Assembly: GCA_964425695.1 (NCBI GenBank)
Contig: CAYRNF010000008.1
Location: forward strand, 62,001-126,000
Origin: JAKPBU01 sp964425695
Lineage (GTDB): Bacteria; Pseudomonadota; Gammaproteobacteria; Xanthomonadales; Xanthomonadaceae
Direction of reading: 5' to 3'
Length of the DNA stretch: 64,000 nt
The notes under the pieces were generated by a model, which saw nothing but the letters and a program-made list of their open reading frames with translations, made no database searches and was not told the origin of the DNA. Positions 57,106 through 64,000 of the stretch are shown here, piece by piece (position 1 is the first letter of the stretch; every line of letters starts with the position of its first letter). Made by a program: the position numbers and the translations under genes.

Positions 57106-58755
57106 CTACATCGGCGGATCGGACGCGGGCGGGCGCGCGGGCGGCGGCGCCTGCTGGCCGCTGCGCGACTGCGTGGCGGCTTCCTCCGCGGCGGCCGCTT
57201 GCGGATCGGGCGGTCCAGAGGTCTTCGGCTCGCCCGGTCCGGCCAGCCATCCGCCGGTGAAACCCGCCCGCTCCAAGCCCCTGCGCACATGCGGGTTGCG
57301 CTTCATGACGTTCCACACGAACTCGTTGCGATAGTTGGCGATCATCGCCAGGATCGGCCCCTGGTCGATGCCGATGTAGTCGCTGGCCACCCAGCCGCCG
57401 CCGGGCACGATGCGGCCGGTCTTCAGCGGCACGTCCTCGTAGTCGAAGCTGGGGTTGAACGCGTCGAGGAAACCGTAGCTGGAGTACAGGTATTCGCCGT
57501 AGCGTTCGAACATCTCCTGCGTCGCCGGGATCACGATCTCAGGCGCGAACGGCAGCGAGGCGATGGCGGCCGTGGGCGCGATGGTGCCGTCGTCGAACGC
57601 ATCGAACAGGCCTGCGCCGCGCGCGCTGTACTGGCGGAACTGGCGCTGTTGGCCCCGGAACTCCTGCACCGTGTGCTGCGGGCCGTCGCTGGCGGTCAGG
57701 CCCCACACGTTCTCGCCGTAGTCCTTCCACTCCATCGGGTTCTCGATCGCATAGGCGCGCTGCGCGTAGGTCGCGCGGCGGCTGTTCTCGAAGTAGTCGA
57801 TGCCGCGGTTCTTCATGTACTCGTCGCGGATGCCGCGGAAATCGATCCACACATGGCTGTACTGGTGGCCGAAGTGCGGGGCGAACGCCAGGTATTCCTG
57901 GCCCTGGAACACGCCCCAGCTCGCAGGATAGGTGCGCGTCCACGCTTCCCACGCGTCCGGTTCCAGCGGATGCGTGGGCGAGCCCAGCGCCAGCACGTAC
58001 AGCAGCATCGCCTCGTTGTAGCCCTTCCAGTCGTGGGCGATGAACCCGCTTTCGGGGTGCCAGCCCATCGACACCAGCGGCTTGCGGCGCTGGAACCAGG
58101 TCCAGTCCACGCGCCGGTAGATCTCCTCGGCCAGTTCGCGGATCTGCGCTTCGCGCGGGTCGTCGCTGCGGTCGAAATAGCTCTGCGCGAACAGCACGCC
58201 GCCCAGCAGCAAAGTGGTGTCCACCGTGGACAGTTCCACCCACTTGTCCCAGCGCGTGCCGTCGCGCATGTCCAGGAAGTGGTAGAAGAATCCCTTGTAG
58301 CCGCTGGTGCCGGTGGCCTGCGGTCCCTGCTTGGCGTCGCGGAAGAACTTCAGCGTCACCAGCGTGCGATCCACCGCCTGCGTGCGGCTCACCCATCCGT
58401 TCTCCACGCCGATCGGATACGCGGTCAGCGCGAAACCCACCGATGCGATGCTGGCGAAGGGCCGCGACGGGTAGCGGTCGGGCGTGAGTCCGTTGAGTTC
58501 GTTGGTGGTGTCCCAGAAAAACTGGAACGTGCGCCGCTCGATGTCGCGGAACAGCGGCGGCAGCTTCGGCGGACCCTGCTCCGCCGGCGGCGCCGGCTCC
58601 GGCACCTGGACGATCGGGCCGGGCTTGGGCGGATCGACCTCGGGCGCAGGGGCGGCGCGTTCGCAGCCGCCGCACAGCGCTGCCGCCAGCAGAACCAGCA
58701 GTGCGATGCGCGCCCTCGGCAGCCATGCGTGGCCAGTACCGGGGAACCTGCTCAC
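57106..58755 (-). CDS. Glucoamylase-family (Pfam Glycoamylase, GH144-like) lipoprotein
   Basis: 549 residues from a GTG at 58755 that overlaps the preceding TGA (GTGA). Signal with a lipoprotein-like cysteine (ALLVLLAAALCGGC), then a Pro-rich linker to about residue 65. The catalytic domain (about 65-510) has the family motifs FQFFWDTTNELNGLTPDRYP, IASVGFALTAYPIGVENGWV, KGFFYHFLDMRDG, STVDTTLLLGGVL, HPESGFIAHDWKGYNEAMLLYV and GQYSHVWID-like HQYSHVWIDFRG. This family includes GH144 endo-beta-1,2-glucanases. The tail is a Pro/Ala/Gln-rich low-complexity segment. It likely cuts a beta-glucan outside or in the periplasm; beta-1,2 specificity is inference from family. Confidence 0.85.
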   Translation of the reverse strand: MSRFPGTGHAWLPRARIALLVLLAAALCGGCERAAPAPEVDPPKPGPIVQVPEPAPPAEQGPPKLPPLFRDIERRTFQFFWDTTNELNGLTPDRYPSRPFASIASVGFALTAYPIGVENGWVSRTQAVDRTLVTLKFFRDAKQGPQATGTSGYKGFFYHFLDMRDGTRWDKWVELSTVDTTLLLGGVLFAQSYFDRSDDPREAQIRELAEEIYRRVDWTWFQRRKPLVSMGWHPESGFIAHDWKGYNEAMLLYVLALGSPTHPLEPDAWEAWTRTYPASWGVFQGQEYLAFAPHFGHQYSHVWIDFRGIRDEYMKNRGIDYFENSRRATYAQRAYAIENPMEWKDYGENVWGLTASDGPQHTVQEFRGQQRQFRQYSARGAGLFDAFDDGTIAPTAAIASLPFAPEIVIPATQEMFERYGEYLYSSYGFLDAFNPSFDYEDVPLKTGRIVPGGGWVASDYIGIDQGPILAMIANYRNEFVWNVMKRNPHVRRGLERAGFTGGWLAGPGEPKTSGPPDPQAAAAEEAATQSRSGQQAPPPARPPASDPPM

Positions 58756-61700
58756 TCCCACCTGGCCTCCAGCTTGCGGAACGGGGCGGGCAGCGACACG
58801 CCGCGCGCGTCGTAGTCGGCGACGGTCCTGCCGTCCACCACCAGCGACGTGGGCCGCTGCCGCGCAGGCCAGGCCACGCGCACGCGGGTCGAGGGCGCCA
58901 GCGTGTCGTCGAGCTCCACGGTCATCGCGCCGCCTTCGCCGCGCGCGCGCAGCCCCAGCGGACCGAACGCGGTCGGTACCGCATCCAGCGCCAACCCTTC
59001 GCCCCGCAGCCATTCCGGCGGCGCGCCCGGCAGCAGCGACAGCGTGTCGCCTGCCTCGTGCATCAGCATCCCGTACACCGCGCGCACGTACTCGGCGCCG
59101 ATCCAGGTGTGCGGCATGTCGCCCAGGTAGCGGGGAAAGCGCAGCCGCGAGTGGATCACCTCGGCGAACACATGCCACGGCGCGGGCCGCGCCTGGTCGA
59201 CGATCGACATCAACAGCTCGTTCGCGACGCGCGGCTCGTCCAGGTGCACGTAGGTCAGCACGTTGCGCAGCTCGTAGGGCGTATAGGCGTAGAGCGCGCC
59301 GGGCTTGTTGCGCTCGCGCACTTCGGCGATGTAGCGGTCGTACGTGCGCTCCAGCGCATCGGCCGGCAGGACGTCGCGGGCCCCCGTCGGATCCAGGGCG
59401 ATCGACACGCTGGTGGGGTCCGAACTACCGATGTCGGCATCGGCCGGAACGCGGTCTTCGCCCTTCCACCGCATGGTGGCGCGGATCGACGCAGCCAGGG
59501 CGGTACGCAGCGCGGCGTCCTGCTCGCGCGCCCAGTGGGCGGTCTCGGCGTCGCCTAGCGCCCCGGCCAACCACGCGCCGTCGCGCCAGCCCTGCAGGGC
59601 GAAGAAGTTGTCCCAGTAGCTGTGGGCGGGCGTCGCGTAGCCCTCGTGGCTGATCGACGGCGCGAGGATGCCGCGGAAGCGCTCCGGTGCCGGCTGGTCT
59701 TCCATGTAACCGGGCACCAGCGTGCGCTCGCGCAGCACCTGCAGGAAGCGCATCGCCTTTTTCACCTCCGGCAGGTACTCGCGCACGCTCGCCGGCCCGC
59801 CGTCCAGGCGCGCCACGTCGGCGACCAGGCCGATGTACTGGCCCTGGCTGTCGTGTTCGATGTCCGACCCGTAGCCGGTCCAGTTGGAGCCGTCCTCGTT
59901 GAGGATCGGCGACACCAGGCCGCTGTCGCGCACCGCATGCTCGGAGTACCAGCGCAGGAAGTCGCGCGCGACCTGCGGCTGCTTCATCCGCAGCAGCACC
60001 GCCGCGGTGGCCGCCCCGTCGCGGAGGAAGGCGCGGTTGTAGTTGCGCGGCCCGGGCTGCATCGCGTTGCCGGACTGGTTGATGAGCATGTAGGCGCCCT
60101 GCGCGCGCAGCATGTCCACCAGGCGCCGGTCGGGCAGCGACACGCCGATGTCGGACAGGCGCGTGCGCCAACCGCTCGCGACATCCGCCCCCAGGCGGTC
60201 GAACGCAGCCCCCGCATCGGCCGCGCCGGCAAGCAACGCCGCGACATCCAGCGGCGGCGCTTCCGGCACGCGCCCGGTGCGCGCGTCCGCGCGCTGCGTG
60301 CCCAGCGGAAACGCCACCACGATGTCGCGATGCGCGCCCGGCGCCAAGTCCACCTCGTAACGCAGCGCCGCCGCGGCCAGGCCATCGGGATCGCGCGCGG
60401 ACGCCGCTTCCGGCAACCGGCCCGTGGCGATCGCACGCGTGATTTCGGCCTCTCCGTGCTCGCCGAACGGCGCCGCGCCGCGCGCGTCCACGGGGGTGAG
60501 CGAGGCCAGCAGCAGACGTCCGTTGACCCGGATGGAGGTGTCCGCTGAGCGGCCCTCGATGCGGACGTCCTCGATCGGCGAAATGCCGCCGTTCTGCCAC
60601 GGCGGATTCATCTGCATCGGCCGCACCAGCAGCGACAGCGCGCCGCGCACGCGCGCGCGCCCCGTGTTGGCGACGCGGTGCCGCAGCAGCGTGACCGGCT
60701 GGCCGCCCTGCTCCATCGCGAATGCCTCGCTGCGCACCTCCACGCCCGGCCGCGCTGTCCAGCGCACGCTCGGCATCGGGATCCAGCCTTCGCGTAGCGC
60801 CTGTTCCGGTGCGTGGCCATCGGCCGCAGCCGCGCGGCCGTCGGCGTCGCGCCAGATCGCCTGCACCAGCGGCGCGCCCTTGAACGCCTCCAGGTTGCCG
60901 TACTCGTCGAAGATCGATTTCTGCCTGCCGGCGTGCACGCCGACCGACGTCCAGTACGTCTGCTGCATGTGCAGCGACGCCGGGAACAGCGCCTTCTGCC
61001 CGCGCGAGGCGGCCACCTGGTAGCGCTTCATCGGCGTGAGCACATGCCCAGGACCCAGCAGGCGCATGCGCGCGATCGCGGGTGCAGCGCCGCCCTCGCG
61101 CGCGACGCGCAGGCGCAGCCCGGTGACCTCGCGCGGCGCGCGCGCTGCCAGCCACGAACTGGCGCTCTGCCCGGCGAACGGATCTGCGGCCATCGGCAGC
61201 CAGCGGCCGTCGGCTCCGCGGGCCTCCAGCACCGCGCCGCCGCGCGGTCCGGCCCAGTCGACCAGCAGGCCGGCGGTCTCGTACGCGCGCGGGAACGCGA
61301 CCTCGAGCCGCGCATCGTCTCTGCCCGCTGCGGACAACGCATGCACCGTGCCGGCCTGCCACAGGCGCCCGGCTTCAGCGCCTTCGTCCAGGCCGGACAC
61401 CCGCGGCGCGTCGCCGGAGGCCAGCGGCTCGAACTCGAACACGCTCACGCCCCAGTCCGCGGTCACCGGCAGGCTCTCCATGCGCACGTAGCGCGCGGCG
61501 CGCGGCGCGAAGAACAGCGTTTCGATGCCGCCCAGCGAATCGTCGATGCGGTACGCCAGGTCCCACGCCTTGCCGTCCGTGGACGTCTTGATCACGAATC
61601 CCTGCGGATTCGCGCTGTCCCACGTGATCCTGGCCCCGGCCACGCGCGCCTCGCGCCCGAGATCGACCTGGAACCAGTGGCCTGCGCTGAAACTGCCGCC

Positions 61701-61913
61701 CGTGCGCGTCTCCGGATCGCCATCGATCAGGTGTCCGATGGCCTGGTCCTTGACCTGGTTCGAGGTGCTCGAAGCACGCCACTCGGCGCGCGGCGGCAGC
61801 GTGTCGCCCGTGCCGACCGCGGCCGCGATCGCCCCCGCCGCGTAACACGTCGCGGCAAACAGCGCGAACCAGCCCGGGAAACGCGCGCGGCGGAGGGGGA
61901 AGCTGGAACTCAT
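58752..61913 (-). CDS. Large discoidin-domain protein with a six-hairpin glycosidase-like domain
   Basis: 1053 residues with an N-terminal membrane/signal segment (FALFAATCYAAGAIAAAVGTG). Residues about 35-165 form a coagulation-factor-5/8 (discoidin, CBM32-like) domain: IDGDPETRTGGSFSAGHWFQVDLG, GFVIKTSTDGKAWDL, RYVRMESLPVTADWGVSVFEF. The middle is beta-rich (about 170-590). From about 590 to 960 the pattern is alpha-helical, resembling six-hairpin glycosidases (NYNRAFLRDGAATAAVLLRM, DIEHDSQGQYIGLVADVARL, SYWDNFFALQGWRDG, MPHTWIGAEYVRAVYGM). I do not know an assigned GH family for this protein; similar ones are annotated as factor 5/8 type domain proteins. Its ATG overlaps the halogenase stop and its stop overlaps the GH144-like start. 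Confidence 0.8.
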   Translation of the reverse strand: MSSSFPLRRARFPGWFALFAATCYAAGAIAAAVGTGDTLPPRAEWRASSTSNQVKDQAIGHLIDGDPETRTGGSFSAGHWFQVDLGREARVAGARITWDSANPQGFVIKTSTDGKAWDLAYRIDDSLGGIETLFFAPRAARYVRMESLPVTADWGVSVFEFEPLASGDAPRVSGLDEGAEAGRLWQAGTVHALSAAGRDDARLEVAFPRAYETAGLLVDWAGPRGGAVLEARGADGRWLPMAADPFAGQSASSWLAARAPREVTGLRLRVAREGGAAPAIARMRLLGPGHVLTPMKRYQVAASRGQKALFPASLHMQQTYWTSVGVHAGRQKSIFDEYGNLEAFKGAPLVQAIWRDADGRAAAADGHAPEQALREGWIPMPSVRWTARPGVEVRSEAFAMEQGGQPVTLLRHRVANTGRARVRGALSLLVRPMQMNPPWQNGGISPIEDVRIEGRSADTSIRVNGRLLLASLTPVDARGAAPFGEHGEAEITRAIATGRLPEAASARDPDGLAAAALRYEVDLAPGAHRDIVVAFPLGTQRADARTGRVPEAPPLDVAALLAGAADAGAAFDRLGADVASGWRTRLSDIGVSLPDRRLVDMLRAQGAYMLINQSGNAMQPGPRNYNRAFLRDGAATAAVLLRMKQPQVARDFLRWYSEHAVRDSGLVSPILNEDGSNWTGYGSDIEHDSQGQYIGLVADVARLDGGPASVREYLPEVKKAMRFLQVLRERTLVPGYMEDQPAPERFRGILAPSISHEGYATPAHSYWDNFFALQGWRDGAWLAGALGDAETAHWAREQDAALRTALAASIRATMRWKGEDRVPADADIGSSDPTSVSIALDPTGARDVLPADALERTYDRYIAEVRERNKPGALYAYTPYELRNVLTYVHLDEPRVANELLMSIVDQARPAPWHVFAEVIHSRLRFPRYLGDMPHTWIGAEYVRAVYGMLMHEAGDTLSLLPGAPPEWLRGEGLALDAVPTAFGPLGLRARGEGGAMTVELDDTLAPSTRVRVAWPARQRPTSLVVDGRTVADYDARGVSLPAPFRKLEARWE

Positions 61914-63427
61914 GTGGGGATGCCTGCCTTGCAGTAGCGGTCGATGAAGGTCTGGTGCGGCGGCATGACCTGCACGCACCGCGCGATGGTGTCGCCCACC
62001 GCGGCCATGTAGCGGCGCAGTTCGGCCTCCGGCAGCTGGTCCACGATCGGGTGGTAGCGCCCGGGCAGCACGCCCTGCCCCACCAGCACCTGGATCCAGC
62101 TGATCTCGGCGAACATCTCGGTCCCGTTGCGGAAGATGCGCCCGCTGTCGCGGAACAGCTCGATCCGCGCCTGCAGCTCTTCCGGGATCGCCATGTCGCG
62201 GCACTGCTGCCAGAACGGCTCGTCCCGCGCGTTGGCCACGTAATGCAGCACTAGGAAGTCGCGGATGCGTTCGAACTCGAATTCGAGCTGCTCGTTGTAG
62301 CGGCGCGCCAGCACCGGGTTGAAGCCTTCGTGCGGGAACAGCTCGAGCAGCTTGGAAATGCCGGACTGGATCAGGTGGATGCTGGTCGACTCCAGCGGCT
62401 CCATGAACCCGCTCGCCAGTCCAAGCGCGACGACGTTCCGGTTCCAACACAGCCTGCGTCGCCCGGTGACGAAGCGCAGCGGCTTGGGATCGGCCAGCGG
62501 GGCGCCGTCGAGATTCCCGAGCAGCGTGGCGGCGGCCTCGTCGTCGCTGACGTGCCGGCTCGAATAGACGTAGCCGTTGCCGGTGCGGTGCTGCAGCGGA
62601 ATGCGCCATTGCCAGCCGGCCGAACGCGCGGTCGCGCGCGTGTACGGCGTCGGCGCGGCGACCTTTTCGCACGGCACGGCGAGCGCCCGGTCGCAGGGCA
62701 GCCAATGACCGTATTCCACGTAGCCGGTTTCCAGCGCCTGCTCGATCAGCAGCCCGCGGAACCCGGTGCAATCCACGAACAGATCGCCGCCGACGCGCTC
62801 GCCGGAGCGCAGGTGCAAGGCGGCGACGAAACCGTTCTCCGGATCCAGCTCAACGCGCTCCACGACCCCTTCGGTACGCGTGGCCCCGTGACGCTCGGCG
62901 TAAGCGCGCAGGTAGCGGGCGTACATCGCGGCATCGAAGTGGTATGCGTAGGCGATGTTCGCCAGCGGCGAGTTCGGCGGCGCGTCGCTGGCCGAGACCA
63001 TGAACCTGCCGAGCGCGGCGGCCACGGTGTTCAGCGTGTAATCGCCCAGTGGGCCGGCGATGCCCGCCTGCCACGCGCGGATCCAATACTGGTGGAAGGG
63101 CAGCAGGCCGAGCGGATGTCCGATCTCGGTGCCGAACCCGTGGACGTAGCGCGCGCCCGGCCGCAACCAGTCCACGAACTCGATCCCGAGCTTGAACGTG
63201 CCCTGGGTATGGCGGACGAAATCCGCCTCGTCGATACGCAGCAGGTTGTTGAACGCCTTGATGTGCGGAACCGTGGCCTCGCCGACTCCGACGATGCCGA
63301 TCTCGTCCGACTCGACGACCTGCACCGCGCACTGCGAGCCGACCACGCGCGTGAGCGCGGCGGCCGCCATCCAGCCCGCTGTGCCGCCGCCGACGACGAC
63401 GATGTTGCTGAGAGAACCGGGGTTCAT
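61910..63427 (-). CDS. Flavin-dependent (tryptophan) halogenase-like protein
   Basis: 505 residues. FAD motif VVVGGGTAGWMAAAAL (residues 11-25), the halogenase lysine at 79 in GTFKLGIEF, the WxWxIP motif GWQWRIPL (Trp272, Trp274), and Glu346-Ser347 in FMEPLESTSIHLIQ. These positions coincide with the numbering I recall for PrnA and RebH, so the halogenase machinery looks intact. It has no reductase partner in the window. X. campestris members of this type, as I recall, prefer bromination, and often lie near TonB receptors. A natural substrate within this carbohydrate cluster is unknown. It is coupled to the 1053-residue gene by ATGA, and 92 bases downstream of the TonB receptor. Confidence 0.88.
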   Translation of the reverse strand: MNPGSLSNIVVVGGGTAGWMAAAALTRVVGSQCAVQVVESDEIGIVGVGEATVPHIKAFNNLLRIDEADFVRHTQGTFKLGIEFVDWLRPGARYVHGFGTEIGHPLGLLPFHQYWIRAWQAGIAGPLGDYTLNTVAAALGRFMVSASDAPPNSPLANIAYAYHFDAAMYARYLRAYAERHGATRTEGVVERVELDPENGFVAALHLRSGERVGGDLFVDCTGFRGLLIEQALETGYVEYGHWLPCDRALAVPCEKVAAPTPYTRATARSAGWQWRIPLQHRTGNGYVYSSRHVSDDEAAATLLGNLDGAPLADPKPLRFVTGRRRLCWNRNVVALGLASGFMEPLESTSIHLIQSGISKLLELFPHEGFNPVLARRYNEQLEFEFERIRDFLVLHYVANARDEPFWQQCRDMAIPEELQARIELFRDSGRIFRNGTEMFAEISWIQVLVGQGVLPGRYHPIVDQLPEAELRRYMAAVGDTIARCVQVMPPHQTFIDRYCKAGIPT

Positions 63428-63519
63428 CGGCAGGAGATATCGCTGATCGCAGCGACGCTGCCGCCGGCGCGGCAGCGTCTTCGGGGAGCGTAGCGGCGCG
63501 CCGCGCCGCTGGCGCGCGG

Positions 63520-64000
63520 CTAGAACTTGAATCCCACCTCGAACGAGAAGGTCCGTGGTACGTACAGCGAATCGCCGAATTCGTTGACCTCGATCGTCGG
63601 GTCCAGCCTGCCGTCCGAGCCGGCACTGATCAGGTTGAAGCTGTTGTAGTTCTCGAAGTCGAACACGTTGAGCACGTTGATCCGTGCCGTCAGCGTGCCC
63701 CAGTCGCCGAACTGGAATTCCTTCGTCGCCTGCAGGTCGACCGTGCGGTAGCCCCAGATATCGCCGCCGACCAGGAAGCTGCCGGTCCCTTGCGGCGTGT
63801 AGTTGATCGGCTGCGAGAACGATCCATCCGCCGGGCGAGCGCCGTAGTCGCGGATGGTATTGAGCGGACGCGGGGTCTCGAGCACCAGCTTGGCGCCGAA
63901 CGTGATGCCCCATGGCCCGTCGATCGAACCGGCCGCGACGAAGCGGTGCTTCGGCACGCCGTTGACGGTGATGAACGGGTAATCGTCGATCGTCGCCTTG
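63520..64000 (-). CDS. TonB-dependent receptor, C-terminal part (start beyond window)
   Basis: The reading frame is open to the window edge, where the protein reads ATIDDYPFITVNGVPKHRF; the gene continues outside. The visible part contains late barrel strands (GTLTARINVLNVFDFENYN) and ends YVPRTFSFEVGFKF with a terminal aromatic residue, the signature of outer-membrane beta-barrels. Carbohydrate-type TonB receptors import oligosaccharides. With the downstream halogenase, hydrolases and importer it forms the outer-membrane entry of this locus. The TonB box and plug are not visible. Confidence 0.88.
   Translation of the reverse strand, partial: KATIDDYPFITVNGVPKHRFVAAGSIDGPWGITFGAKLVLETPRPLNTIRDYGARPADGSFSQPINYTPQGTGSFLVGGDIWGYRTVDLQATKEFQFGDWGTLTARINVLNVFDFENYNSFNLISAGSDGRLDPTIEVNEFGDSLYVPRTFSFEVGFKF

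Overview
The window is chromosomal DNA from a high-GC gammaproteobacterium, most likely a member of the Xanthomonadaceae/Lysobacteraceae (Luteimonas, Lysobacter, Pseudoxanthomonas or Xanthomonas type). Supporting signs are very GC-rich third codon positions, gene neighbourhoods I recall from that family (smc-zipA-ligA, sucA-sucB-lpdA, mtnA-gyrA, zwf-glk-pgl-edd-eda), a GyrA with Gln at position 83, a MetH split into two genes, a YtrA-type GntR operon, and a TonB receptor next to a tryptophan-halogenase-like protein. I saw no rRNA, tRNA, CRISPR array, prophage or insertion sequence.

Layout. 1-3602: split cobalamin-dependent methionine synthase. 3639-9604 (minus strand): a beta-helix exported protein, a DUF2058 protein, slyX, ugd, two FKBP prolyl isomerases (one with a duplicated N-terminal domain) and a glutathione peroxidase. 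9672-13892: a GntR/ABC operon whose promoter carries a GGTG-N16-CACC operator. 13966-19605: fumC, purB, a VOC protein, roxA and a GNAT fusion protein. 19819-25530: the 2-oxoglutarate dehydrogenase genes. 25598-29348: chaA, a LOG-family protein, a GIY-YIG nuclease flanked by palindromic repeats, a YhdH-type reductase and a PilH-like response regulator. 29355-32090: a heat-shock pair (hsp20, cbpA), a peroxiredoxin and a ferritin-like protein. 32219-45013 (minus strand): gyrA, mtnA, a DUF3011 protein, epmA, ligA, zipA and smc.

45215-64000 is the most interesting part. It reads as one carbohydrate locus running from the outer membrane to central metabolism: a TonB-dependent receptor, a flavin-dependent halogenase-like protein, a large discoidin plus six-hairpin protein, a GH144-like (glucoamylase Pfam family) lipoprotein, a sugar-binding lipoprotein with two permeases and a separate MsmK-type ATPase, a GH1 beta-glucosidase, and then glucose-6-phosphate dehydrogenase, glucokinase, 6-phosphogluconolactonase, Edd and Eda. 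The gene order predicts uptake and trimming of a beta-glucan or gluco-oligosaccharide, hydrolysis to glucose and Entner-Doudoroff catabolism. A LacI-type operator lies upstream of the GH1 gene, but no LacI regulator is encoded in the window.

At least three families of short palindromic repeats occur between genes: a REP-like family at about 32.1, 38.2 and 40.5 kb, a GTCATCCCGGC family around the GIY-YIG gene at 27.4 kb, and a GGGACTCGGGA-type inverted repeat between sucB and lpdA. Several clear intrinsic terminators are also visible.
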